Shown piece by piece: positions 8,409-16,733 of a DNA stretch of 64,000 nt (position 1 is the first letter of the stretch; the number at the start of each line of letters is the position of its first letter). The stretch is taken from the NCBI GenBank assembly GCA_029203105.1, contig CP119318.1, positions 77,001 through 141,000 of the forward strand, written 5' to 3'. The DNA comes from Candidatus Kaistia colombiensis (GTDB lineage Bacteria > Pseudomonadota > Alphaproteobacteria > Rhizobiales > Kaistiaceae). Under the pieces are notes generated by a model. It was not told where the DNA came from and did not search any database. It saw nothing but the letters and a program-made list of their open reading frames with translations. The translations under genes were made by a program, and so were the position numbers.

Positions 8409-10946
8409 ATGACCGAGCCCGCGGGCAAGACTGCGGACAGCAACGGAGCGGAATCGGTACTGCCCGCTTCCGTGGAATCGGCCGCGCAGCAACGAATCGC
8501 GACGGCCGTCGGCCGTGCCCGGCGGGTCCTGATCTGGGAAGCCGCCTGGCCGCGCATCGTCCCGATCCTCTGCCTCGCCGGGCTGTTCCTCGTCATTTCC
8601 TGGTTCGGCCTCTGGCCGCGCATGGCCGATCCGCTGCGCTATGGCGTGCTGGCGCTGTTCGGCATCGCCTATGTCGGGTTCATTCTCCACCTGGCGCGGA
8701 TGCCGCTGCCGACCCGGGACGAGGCGCTGGCGCGCGTCGCGCGCGAAAGCGCCATGGAACATCGCCCGGCCACCGCCTTTGGCGACCGGCTGTCGCAGCC
8801 GACCGGCGATCCGCTGACGCAATCGCTCTGGCGCGCCCATCGGCTGCGCCTGCTGGAAAAGCTCGACCATCTCAGAACCGGCATCCCCTCGCCCGGCATG
8901 AATGCGCGCGATCCCTATGCGCTGCGCTTCCTGCTGCCTCTGGTCCTGCTGGTCGCCTTCCTGATGGCGGGCCCCGACCGGCTCGACCGCATCGCCGACG
9001 CCATCCGGCCGGCCGCCGCCGCCACGCAGGCGCCGCCGCGCATCGACGCCTGGGTGACGCCGCCGGCCTATACCAGCCGGCCGCCGATCTTCCTGACCGG
9101 CGACGCCGCGCGACCGGGCGGTTTCGATCCAAGCCAGCCGCTGAAGGTGCCGCAGGGCTCCGTCGTGACGCTGCGGATGCCGGTCGAACCCGACCTCGCC
9201 GCCCATGCCGTCACCACCAGAGGCCAGCCGATCGCCTTTGACGCCGCCGCGCCCCCGAAAACGGCGACCGATGCCGCGCCGCCGAGCGAGCACAAGCTGA
9301 CGCTTTCCGCCGACAGCGCGCTCAGCGTCGCGCGCGGCGGCCGCACCCTGCTCTCCTGGTCGTTCGCCGTCACGCCGGACGAGCCGCCGAAGATCGAGCT
9401 GACCCGCGAGCCCTCGGCAACGCAGAGCGGCGCACTGTCGCTCGCCTATTCGCTCAGCGACGATTACGGCGTGATGTCCGCCACCGCCGCGATCGGCGCC
9501 GCCGAGGCGCCGGCCGAGAGCGGCGCGCGGCCGCTCGTCGCCGCCCCGGAACTGCCGCTCAACCTGCCGCGCTTGCGCATGCGCGAGGGCACGGGCGAGA
9601 CGATCCGCGACCTGTCGGCCCACCCCTGGGCCGGCGCCAAGGTCAAGATGCACCTGACGGCGACCGACGAGGCCGGGCAGATCGGCGAGAGCCCATCCAC
9701 CGAATTCACCCTGCCGATGCGGGCGTTCCACAATCCGATCGCCCGCGCCGTGGTCGAGCAGCGCCGCATGCTGGCGCTCGATGCCCGCAAGGCGCCCAAT
9801 GTTGCCATGGCGATCGACGCCATCACGCTCTACCCGGACAAGTTCAAGACCAACGGTCCCTATCTGGCGCTGCGCGCCGCCTATCACCGGCTGACCGGTG
9901 CGCCGAGCGACGCCGAGCTGGTCGAGACGGTGGATTTCCTCTGGCAGATCGCGCTTGGCATCGAGGATGGCGACCTGTCGCTGGCCGCCCAGGATCTGCG
10001 CGCCGCGCAGGAGGCCCTGCGCAAGGCCATCGAGAGCAACGCCTCCGACGCCGAGCTTGAAAAGGCGATGCAGGATCTGCGCGAGGCGATGGACAAATAT
10101 CTGGAGGCCCTGGCGCAGGATGCGGCCCGCAATCCGCAATCGGCCAACCGGCAGCCGATGGACCCGAACACCCAGGTGCTGCGGCCGGAAGATCTGAAGA
10201 AGATGATGGACCAGATCGAGAATCTGGCCAAGACCGGCTCGCGAGACGCCGCCCAGCAGATGTTGAGCCAGTTGCAGCAGATGATGGAGAATCTCGAGGC
10301 GAGCCGCTCGCAGCAGGGCCAGGACGGGCAGAACGGCGCGATGAACCAGGCGCTCGACAAGCTCGGCGAGATGATCCAGCGCCAGCAGCAGCTGATGGAC
10401 CGAACCTTCAAGATGGATCCGGATACCGATGGCAGCGGCGCCGACGCGCAGCCCATGGCGCCGGAGGAGCGCGAGAAGACGCTACGGGAGCTGCGCGAGG
10501 GCCAGCAAAGCCTTCAGAAGATGCTGCAGGAGCTGCAGCAGACGATGAGGCAGCAGGGCATGCAGCCGGACGGCAAGCTCGGCCAGGCCGACCGGTCGAT
10601 GGGCGACGCCGCGGAGCAGCTCGGCGAGGGCGCGCCGGGACAGGCCGTCGGCCCGCAGGGGCAGGCGTTGCAGGCCCTTCGCGAAGGCGCGCGCAGCCTG
10701 GCCGACCAGATGGCGCGCCAGAATGGTTCCGCCACCCACCAGGGCGGCCCGATGCCCGGTCAGGACCCGCTCGGCCGGCAGCAGCAGGGCCGCGGCACCG
10801 ATCTCGGCTCGTCGGTGAAAGTGCCGGACGCGATCGACACCCAGCGCGCCCGCGAGATCCTCGACATGATCCGCAAACGCCTCGGCGATCCGGCGCGCCC
10901 GCTGATCGAGCGCGACTATCTGGAGCGGCTGCTGCAGAAGTACTGA
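8409..10946 (+). CDS. TIGR02302 / DUF4175 family membrane protein
   Basis: A large 845-residue protein of the TIGR02302 family, found mainly in Hyphomicrobiales after lysA. Hydrophobic segments lie at about residues 50-70, 78-97 and 173-190. A periplasmic-type region follows, then a long helical stretch (about 530-760) very rich in Gln, Met, Asp and Glu that looks like a coiled coil. The C-terminus ends with a conserved-looking block on residue pattern RAREILDMIRKRLGDPARP. Function is unknown. The position beside lysA and an envelope lipoprotein fits a cell-envelope role, but that is inference. Confidence 0.85.
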   Translation: MTEPAGKTADSNGAESVLPASVESAAQQRIATAVGRARRVLIWEAAWPRIVPILCLAGLFLVISWFGLWPRMADPLRYGVLALFGIAYVGFILHLARMPLPTRDEALARVARESAMEHRPATAFGDRLSQPTGDPLTQSLWRAHRLRLLEKLDHLRTGIPSPGMNARDPYALRFLLPLVLLVAFLMAGPDRLDRIADAIRPAAAATQAPPRIDAWVTPPAYTSRPPIFLTGDAARPGGFDPSQPLKVPQGSVVTLRMPVEPDLAAHAVTTRGQPIAFDAAAPPKTATDAAPPSEHKLTLSADSALSVARGGRTLLSWSFAVTPDEPPKIELTREPSATQSGALSLAYSLSDDYGVMSATAAIGAAEAPAESGARPLVAAPELPLNLPRLRMREGTGETIRDLSAHPWAGAKVKMHLTATDEAGQIGESPSTEFTLPMRAFHNPIARAVVEQRRMLALDARKAPNVAMAIDAITLYPDKFKTNGPYLALRAAYHRLTGAPSDAELVETVDFLWQIALGIEDGDLSLAAQDLRAAQEALRKAIESNASDAELEKAMQDLREAMDKYLEALAQDAARNPQSANRQPMDPNTQVLRPEDLKKMMDQIENLAKTGSRDAAQQMLSQLQQMMENLEASRSQQGQDGQNGAMNQALDKLGEMIQRQQQLMDRTFKMDPDTDGSGADAQPMAPEEREKTLRELREGQQSLQKMLQELQQTMRQQGMQPDGKLGQADRSMGDAAEQLGEGAPGQAVGPQGQALQALREGARSLADQMARQNGSATHQGGPMPGQDPLGRQQQGRGTDLGSSVKVPDAIDTQRAREILDMIRKRLGDPARPLIERDYLERLLQKY

Positions 10947-10994
10947 GCGGCCTTCGGCATCGGGCCGGCATGCTCCCCGCCGACACACCCTCGC

Positions 10995-11028
10995 CGTCAT
11001 CCCGGGCTTGACCCGGGATCCATTCAGC
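10995..11028. repeat. REP-like palindromic repeat, copy 1
   Basis: A 34-base unit built on ATCCCGGG-CTTGA-CCCGGGAT. It recurs exactly, in opposite orientation, at 56042-56075. The following bases to about 11190 hold related shorter palindromes (GATCCCGGAT, TCCGGGATCC and a GGTGAGGG fragment). The whole 10947-11198 gap is repeat material with no gene. Confidence 0.85.
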
Positions 11029-11198
11029 CGGGGCGATGGAGGCGCGAGGCTCCCAGGAACCCCGCGGCATAGATCCCGGATCTCCGCTTCGCTGCGTCCG
11101 GGATCCATGCCGGCGAGAGAACCGGATCGTTCGGAGAATACGGGAACGTCCCCTCGCCCACTTGCGGGAGCGAGCTGGGGTGAGGGCCTGCCTTCGCC

Positions 11199-11588
11199 TC
11201 AGGCGACGGCGGCGCGCAAATTGTTCGAATTCAGTGCGCACTTGACCATATGGCGGATCTCGGCCAGCGAGAACGGCTTCGTCACCACGTCGAAGATCAG
11301 CTCGGCCAGGCCGTCGGCCCGCTCGCGCTGGTCGGCGAAGCCGGTCATCAGCAGGATGGTCAGGTCGCGATATTGCGACGCCGCCGCATGGGTCAGCGCG
11401 ATACCGTCCATGATCGGCATCTTGATGTCGGTCAAAAGCAGGTCGAATTCGCCCTTTTCGCGGATCAGCACGTCGAGGGCGTCCTCGCCATCTTCCGCCG
11501 TCAGCACATCATGGCCGTCCATCATGAGCGCGCGCGATACGAACATCCGCACCGCGTCATCGTCTTCGGTCACCAGAATGCGCGCCAT
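11199..11588 (-). CDS. cpdR: CpdR-like single-domain response regulator
   Basis: A 129-residue protein that is only a receiver domain. The acidic pair EDD is at residues 8-10, the phospho-acceptor Asp is in L-L-L-T-D-I-K-M-P, T is in L-L-M-T-G and Lys in T-K-P-F. The start is placed at MARILVTEDD because family members begin there, though the frame is open to 11651. CpdR is dephosphorylated at the start of the cell cycle and then takes ClpXP to the pole to degrade CtrA and other substrates; the CckA-ChpT relay phosphorylates it. It lies alone between repeats, close to ftsEX. Confidence 0.85.
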   Translation of the reverse strand: MARILVTEDDDAVRMFVSRALMMDGHDVLTAEDGEDALDVLIREKGEFDLLLTDIKMPIMDGIALTHAAASQYRDLTILLMTGFADQRERADGLAELIFDVVTKPFSLAEIRHMVKCALNSNNLRAAVA

Positions 11589-11817
11589 CAGGTCCGTTCC
11601 CAGAACATGATCCCAGGGACGAAACGCTGCCCGGATCGGATCATCAATCAAACAATCAGACCGGGATCATCCCCCATTCCCCTAAACAGATCGTGACCTG
11701 GAACGGGCAAGCGGCAATTCAAAACGGGACAGGCGCGCCGGAGACCGACGCGCCTGTCTGAAATCCTTGGAAATCCGGGAGCCTTGCGTCGCACCTTTTG
11801 GCGCGACGACAACGGTT

Positions 11818-12363
11818 CTATTCGGCGTCCTCGACCACGCCGACGAAGGGCAGCTCGCGAAAAGCGTGCGCGACGTCCATGCCATAGCCGACGACGAACA
11901 GGTCCGGACAGTTGAAGCCGACATGCTCGGCCGTGATCTCCGTGGCGCGCTTGCCCGGCTTGTCGAGCAGCACGGCGATGCCGACCCGTGCAGCGCCCCG
12001 CTCCAGCATCAGCTTGCGGGCGAAATCGAGCGTGCGGCCGGATTCGAGGATGTCATCGATCAGCAGCACGTCGCGGCCCGCGACCTCGCTCTCGATATCC
12101 TTGACGACCCGTACCGAACCCGACGAGGTCGTGCCGGCCCCATAGCTCGACAGCGAGATGAACTCGACCTCGGGCGCCATGCCGGCCTCGTGCAGGGCGC
12201 GGATCAGGTCGGCGGCGAAGACGAAGCTGCCTTTCAGGATCGAGATGACTAACAGGTCGCGATAGCCGGACGCGGCGATCTCGGCGGCGAGCTCGGCATT
12301 GCGCGCGGCAATCTCGGGAATGTCGTAGAGGACGCGGATCGACCGGCCACGGACAACAGGCAT
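11818..12363 (-). CDS. hpt: Hypoxanthine phosphoribosyltransferase
   Basis: Purine salvage: converts hypoxanthine (and guanine) plus PRPP to IMP (GMP). The 181-residue protein shows the PRPP loop V-L-L-I-D-D-I-L-E-S-G-R-T and the early motif S-I-L-K-G-S-F, both diagnostic. The start MPVVRG is chosen over an upstream in-frame ATG because an AAGGAA site sits seven bases before it. Cytosolic and monocistronic. Confidence 0.95.
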   Translation of the reverse strand: MPVVRGRSIRVLYDIPEIAARNAELAAEIAASGYRDLLVISILKGSFVFAADLIRALHEAGMAPEVEFISLSSYGAGTTSSGSVRVVKDIESEVAGRDVLLIDDILESGRTLDFARKLMLERGAARVGIAVLLDKPGKRATEITAEHVGFNCPDLFVVGYGMDVAHAFRELPFVGVVEDAE

Positions 12364-12820
12364 CAGTTCATTCCTTCGTTGGCGGAAGCGGCGATGGCGC
12401 ACCGCCGCGCGCCGTCCCGCTCACCCGGCCGGGCGATCAGGCCCGGGAAAGCAGTTCTCTTAGTCGCCGAGCGACCGAATGTCACCGAAAACGCGTCGCC
12501 TCGGCATGAATCCGGGCCGATCTCCGCGATTTGTCGCAAGCGCACGCGGCAAGACGCCGGATCGTCCCCGGCCGAAGCCCGAAAAAGCGCCCGCGCCGGT
12601 GCCGATTTCGCCGGCGCTCCGGCCTCGCCATGCCGCTGCTTTGCCTTGATCGGATGGCATAGGAGCACGAACCGCCCGGCCGGCCGGGCATCGCTAACAA
12701 CTCGTTAACGCTGATCCCGGCAAGCTGTGCGAATCGTCCGCCGCCTTGGCGCGGCGGCCTTCAGTGTGGCCGGACCAGCGGCCGCCACGACACAGAGAGA
12801 GCGGAAGCAGGAAAAATACG
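12364..12820. other. Non-coding gap between hpt and ftsE
   Basis: 457 bases without a convincing gene. It holds the hpt promoter side, a GC palindrome GCCCGGCCGGCCGGGC (12675-12690 region), a CtrA-like half-site pair (12694-12709), and a GC-rich inverted repeat shortly before ftsE. A minus-strand open frame of about 100 codons ends at the hpt start but has unlikely composition. Confidence 0.5.
12694..12709 (+). promoter_or_regulatory. CtrA-like binding site upstream of ftsE
   Basis: CTAA, seven bases, then TTAAC. This differs at one position from the alphaproteobacterial CtrA consensus TTAA-N7-TTAAC. It lies 111 bases before the ftsE start. One near-match in a GC-rich gap is suggestive, not proof. 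Confidence 0.4.
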
Positions 12821-13480
12821 GTGATCCGCTTCGAGAATGTCGGCCTGCGTTATGGCATGGGTGCCGAGGTCCTCCGCGACCTCTCCTTCCAGATCGCGCC
12901 CAAATCCTTCCAGTTTCTGACCGGCCCGTCGGGCGCCGGCAAGTCGACGCTGCTGCGCCTGCTCTGCCTGTCGCTGAAGCCGACCCGCGGCCTGATCACC
13001 GTGTTCGACCGCGACGTCGTCACCCTGCCCAAGGCGGACCTGCCGGCGCTGCGCCGCCGCGTCGGCGTGGTTTTCCAGGATTTTCGCCTGCTCGATCACC
13101 TCACCACCTTCGAGAACGTCGCACTGCCGCTGCGCGTGCTCGGCCGCGAGGAATCAAGCTATCGCGCCGACGTCGTCGAACTGCTGAAATGGGTCGGGCT
13201 CGGCGACCGCATGCAGGCGCTGCCGCCGATTCTTTCCGGCGGCGAGAAGCAGCGCGCCGCCATCGCCCGCGCCCTGATCGGCCAGCCGGAAATCCTGCTC
13301 GCCGACGAGCCGACCGGCAATGTCGACCCGCCGCTTGCCAAGCGCCTGCTGCGCCTTTTCGTCGAGTTGAACCGGCTCGGCACCTCGGTCGTGATCGCCA
13401 CCCACGATATCGGCCTGATGAACCAGTTCGACGCCCGTCGCCTCGTGCTGCATGAAGGACGCCTCTCGATCTATGAGTGA
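12821..13480 (+). CDS. ftsE: Cell division ATP-binding protein FtsE
   Basis: A 219-residue ABC ATPase. Walker A is G-P-S-G-A-G-K-S-T, the ABC signature L-S-G-G-E-K-Q-R and Walker B I-L-L-A-D-E-P-T-G. The GTG start follows an AGGAAA site; an ATG further upstream at 12746 gives an Arg-rich, unlikely extension. With FtsX it forms a membrane complex that links the divisome to activation of peptidoglycan hydrolases. ftsX starts inside its last codons. Confidence 0.95.
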   Translation: MIRFENVGLRYGMGAEVLRDLSFQIAPKSFQFLTGPSGAGKSTLLRLLCLSLKPTRGLITVFDRDVVTLPKADLPALRRRVGVVFQDFRLLDHLTTFENVALPLRVLGREESSYRADVVELLKWVGLGDRMQALPPILSGGEKQRAAIARALIGQPEILLADEPTGNVDPPLAKRLLRLFVELNRLGTSVVIATHDIGLMNQFDARRLVLHEGRLSIYE

Positions 13481-14462
13481 GCACGCCACCGACCGGGGCC
13501 CGGGCCTCTTCAGCCGGATGTTCGGCGCGATCCTGCCGTCGCGCCGCCGTGCGCGCGCGGGAAACCCCGTCTCCGCGCCGATCGTCCCGGCACAATCGAT
13601 CGCCGGCAAGTCGCTGATGATCGTCATCGCCATCATGAGTTTCCTTGCCTGCCTGACGCTCGGCGCCGTGTCGCTGGTGCGCGACGCCTCGCTCGGCTGG
13701 CAGGCCGACATCGTGCGCGAGATCACCATCCAGGTCCGGCCGGTCGATGGCGTCGACACCAATGCCGAGGCGCAGAAGGCCTCGACCATCGCCGCCTCGA
13801 TGCCGGGCGTCGCCCAGGCCCGCGTGCTGGAAGACTGGGAAAACGCCAAGCTGCTTGAACCCTGGCTCGGCAGCGGCCTCGATATGAGCGACCTGCCGAT
13901 CCCGCATCTGATCGTCGTCGAGCTGGCCGACCCGGACGCCGTCGACCTGATCGCGCTCGCCTCCCGCCTCGACAAGGAGGTGAAGGGCGCCAGCCTTGAC
14001 GATCACCGCACCTGGACCGACCGCCTGAAGACGATGGCCAATGCGACGGTGATCATCGGCGTTACGATCCTTGGCCTCGTCTTCATCGCCACCGTGCTGT
14101 CGGTGATTTTCGCCACGCGCGGCGCCATGGCGTCGAACCGCGACATCGTCTCGGTGCTGCATTATGTCGGGGCCGAGGCGAGCTTCATCGCGCGCGAATT
14201 CCAGCGCCACTTCCTGTTCCTCGGGCTGAAGGGAGGGCTGCTCGGCGCGTCCGGCGCGGCGATCCTCTTCGCCGTCCTCTCCTTTTTCATCGGTCGCTCG
14301 ATCGCGACGCCGGAGGGCGACCAGGTCTCGGCGCTGTTCGGCCGCTTCGCCATCGGTCCGACCGGCTATCTCGGCGCCCTCGTCATCGCGTTGCTGATCG
14401 GCGTCATGACCGCGATCACCTCGCGCCTCACCGTCTATCGCCACCTGGCCTCAATCGAATGA
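13473..14462 (+). CDS. ftsX: Cell division permease-like protein FtsX
   Basis: A 329-residue membrane partner of FtsE. A cytoplasmic basic N-terminus is followed by one membrane span (about residues 45-67), a periplasmic domain and three further spans in the C-terminal half, the usual FtsX topology. The start MSEHATDRG overlaps the ftsE end by eight bases; an ATG seven codons earlier is possible. The periplasmic loop would contact hydrolase activators such as EnvC-like proteins. Confidence 0.93.
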   Translation: MSEHATDRGPGLFSRMFGAILPSRRRARAGNPVSAPIVPAQSIAGKSLMIVIAIMSFLACLTLGAVSLVRDASLGWQADIVREITIQVRPVDGVDTNAEAQKASTIAASMPGVAQARVLEDWENAKLLEPWLGSGLDMSDLPIPHLIVVELADPDAVDLIALASRLDKEVKGASLDDHRTWTDRLKTMANATVIIGVTILGLVFIATVLSVIFATRGAMASNRDIVSVLHYVGAEASFIAREFQRHFLFLGLKGGLLGASGAAILFAVLSFFIGRSIATPEGDQVSALFGRFAIGPTGYLGALVIALLIGVMTAITSRLTVYRHLASIE

Positions 14463-14554
14463 CCGGCGGCGCGCCCTTGTCCCCTTCACTTGGCCGTCAC
14501 AATGGCGTGACCTCCGCCTACTCTTGGCCGCAATCGGCTCGCAATCTGGTCGGC

Positions 14555-15298
14555 ATGAGTGACGCGGCCCAAACCGGTACGGACCTTGGCCGACGGAATT
14601 TCGCCGGCGCGCCGGCGCGTGGCCGCTTGCCGGCTCCCGGTCGCCGCCCGCTCGTCACCGTGCTGCTGCTGCTCGCCATCGCCGGTTCGATCGCCGGTCT
14701 CGATTTCGCCCGCTTCGCCCGCCAGGTCGCCAACACCACGCCCCCGACCGACGTTTCGGCCGATGGCATCGTGGCGCTGACCGGCGGCACGGCGCGAATC
14801 GATGGCGCGCTGGCGCTGCTGCGCGACAATCGGGCCGAAAAGTTGCTGATTTCCGGCGTCAATCCAGCCGTCGGCCGGCACGACATCGCCCGCGCCGTCG
14901 AGAGCGCCGACAGCGTCGTGCTCGACCAACGCGTCGATCTCGGCCATGCGGCGCGCGACACGATCGGCAATGCCGACGAGACGCGGGCCTGGGTCGAGAA
15001 GCAGGGCATCCACTCGTTAATCATCGTCACCAGCGACTACCACATGCCCCGCAGCATGGTGGAACTAGGCCGCGCCATGCCCGGCGTGCGCCTCATTCCC
15101 TACCCGGTTTCGAACAAGCAGCTCGAAATGGACCGCTGGTGGCGCCATGCGGCATCAGTAAAGCTTCTCCTTGGCGAGTACCTGAAGTATACGCTCGCTC
15201 GTGCGCGGCTCGCCTTTGAGACGCCGCGGGGGGAAAGCGCGACCGCGATTGCCGCGGAATCGCATACTCACGCGACAACCGGCGGGATCCTGCGCTGA
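14555..15298 (+). CDS. YdcF family protein (DUF218)
   Basis: The N-terminal membrane span VTVLLLLAIAGSIAG is followed by a DUF218 fold, with motifs A-L-T-G-G at its start, a Glu/Asn-rich centre (N-A-D-E-T) and V-T-S-D-Y-H-M-P-R. Members such as ElyC and SanA act on envelope carriers or barrier function; activity is unproven. The frame is also open back to 14459, where an ATG overlaps the ftsX stop. Neither start has a strong ribosome site; the later one gives a more typical N-terminus (247 residues). Probably co-transcribed with ftsEX. Confidence 0.82.
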   Translation: MSDAAQTGTDLGRRNFAGAPARGRLPAPGRRPLVTVLLLLAIAGSIAGLDFARFARQVANTTPPTDVSADGIVALTGGTARIDGALALLRDNRAEKLLISGVNPAVGRHDIARAVESADSVVLDQRVDLGHAARDTIGNADETRAWVEKQGIHSLIIVTSDYHMPRSMVELGRAMPGVRLIPYPVSNKQLEMDRWWRHAASVKLLLGEYLKYTLARARLAFETPRGESATAIAAESHTHATTGGILR

Positions 15299-15333
15299 CG
15301 CCGTATCTTTCGACGCCGACGTAGAGCCGCACC

Positions 15334-16125
15334 ATGCTGATCCTTCGCTCACTGCTCTTCCAGGCCGCGTTCTATCTGATCATGGCGATCATCCTCGCCG
15401 TGACGCTTCCGTTTTTCTTCTTCCTGCCGCATCGCGCGGCCATGGCCGTGGTCAAGTTCTGGACCGCCTCGTCGATGTGGGCGCTGCGCGTCTTCGCCGG
15501 CACGAAGATCGAAGTGCGCGGCATCGAGAAGCTGCCGAAAGGCGGCGGCCTGATCGCGCCGAAGCACCAGTCGGCCTTCGAGACGATGGCGCTGTTCCAT
15601 CTGCTCGACGACCCGACCTACGTCATGAAGCGGCAGCTGATGTGGATCCCGCTGTTCGGCTGGTACACATGGAAGGCCGGCATGATCCCGGTCGACCGCG
15701 CCGGCGGCTCGAAGGCGCTGCGCAAGCTCGCGACCGATTCGAAGGAGGCCGTCGACGCCGGCCGCCAGGTCATCCTGTTCCCGGAAGGCACCCGCCGCAC
15801 TGCCGGCTCGCCGCCCGACTACAAGTTCGGCATCATCCATCTCTACCGCGAGCTGAAAGTTCCCGTGGTGCCGATCGCGATGAATTCCGGCCTCTACTGG
15901 CCACGCCAGAGCTTCCTGCGCTTCCCCGGCACCATCGTCATCGACGTGCTCGACCCGATCCCGCCCGGCCTTGATTCGAAGACCTTCCTGGCGACGCTGA
16001 TCGGCGTGCTGGAGCCGGCGACGGACAAGCTTTTGATCGAGGCGGCCGAAGGACCCAATCCGCCGCCGCTGCCGCCGGAGGCGGTGGCGCGCATCCACGC
16101 GATCCAGGCGAGCGAATCGGCCTGA
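15334..16125 (+). CDS. plsC: 1-acyl-sn-glycerol-3-phosphate acyltransferase
   Basis: Adds the second acyl chain to lysophosphatidic acid, giving phosphatidic acid at the inner membrane. The 263-residue protein has a hydrophobic N-terminus (about residues 8-30), the acyltransferase motif K-H-Q-S-A-F-E-T (the usual H-x4-D block with Glu in place of Asp), and F-P-E-G-T-R-R, followed by P-V-V-P-I-A. The H-x4-E variant is common in this family in Alphaproteobacteria. It follows the YdcF gene by 35 bases and converges, stop to stop, on the ChaC-like gene. Confidence 0.93.
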   Translation: MLILRSLLFQAAFYLIMAIILAVTLPFFFFLPHRAAMAVVKFWTASSMWALRVFAGTKIEVRGIEKLPKGGGLIAPKHQSAFETMALFHLLDDPTYVMKRQLMWIPLFGWYTWKAGMIPVDRAGGSKALRKLATDSKEAVDAGRQVILFPEGTRRTAGSPPDYKFGIIHLYRELKVPVVPIAMNSGLYWPRQSFLRFPGTIVIDVLDPIPPGLDSKTFLATLIGVLEPATDKLLIEAAEGPNPPPLPPEAVARIHAIQASESA

Positions 16126-16662
16126 TCAGGTCGCCGGCCCGGCTGTCAGCCGCGCCGCCAGCCATTCGAGCAGCGGATCCTCGATGCCGAGGCTGGCGAG
16201 ATGCGCCGCGGTGGCGAGTACATAGTCGCGATTGCTGCCGGCCTGGCCGACGCTGTCGCGCACCTGCGCCAGCACCGCCTCGCGCGAGAGATCGCCGGCA
16301 TATTGCGGGTGCTCGCGATCGACCACATAGGTGATCGCCCGCACATAGTCGCGCATCGGCCGATCGAGCCGGATGTTGCGCTCGACCTCGATGTAGGAAT
16401 TGGTCACCAGTTCGCGCTCGCGCAGATAGGCGAGAGCGGTGTCGCGCTCGCCATCAGCCACCCGAAATGCCATGCCCCGGCACGAACCGCCCTTGTCGAG
16501 GCCCAGCACGAGGCCGGGATGCGCCGGCGTGCCGCGATAGATATGAGACTGGACGCAGAAGGCCCGGCGCTCGCCTTCGAGATGGGCGGGGATCGCCTCT
16601 TCAAAGGCGAAGCCTGGCCGCCACATCAGCGAGCCATAGCCAAAGACCCAGAAATCGGACAT
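16126..16662 (-). CDS. Gamma-glutamylcyclotransferase, ChaC-like
   Basis: A 178-residue protein opening with W-V-F-G-Y-G-S-L-M-W, the substrate-binding loop of the ChaC/gamma-glutamylcyclotransferase fold. The catalytic Glu is likely in Y-L-R-E-R-E near the middle. ChaC enzymes cleave glutathione to 5-oxoproline and Cys-Gly in the cytosol. The start at MSDFWVFG is preferred to an ATG 18 codons earlier, because homologues begin a few residues before the YGSL loop. It abuts plsC tail to tail. Confidence 0.9.
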   Translation of the reverse strand: MSDFWVFGYGSLMWRPGFAFEEAIPAHLEGERRAFCVQSHIYRGTPAHPGLVLGLDKGGSCRGMAFRVADGERDTALAYLRERELVTNSYIEVERNIRLDRPMRDYVRAITYVVDREHPQYAGDLSREAVLAQVRDSVGQAGSNRDYVLATAAHLASLGIEDPLLEWLAARLTAGPAT

Positions 16663-16733
16663 GAGTGCGTCCTCGAAAAGACAGATTGTCACCGCGTAAC
16701 AGCCGCCGCCCGCCACATCAACGGAGGAAACGG

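Noticed and set aside
10947..11198. CRISPR-like look of the repeated palindromes (also at 40750-40950 and 55869-56075)
   Set aside because: Units are not evenly spaced, are inverted relative to each other and lack spacers and cas genes; they are REP-like intergenic repeats.
12363..12668. About 100-codon minus-strand frame ending exactly at the hpt start (TGATG overlap)
   Set aside because: No ribosome site and unlikely composition (Cys/Arg/Ala); no family resemblance. The overlap is probably chance.
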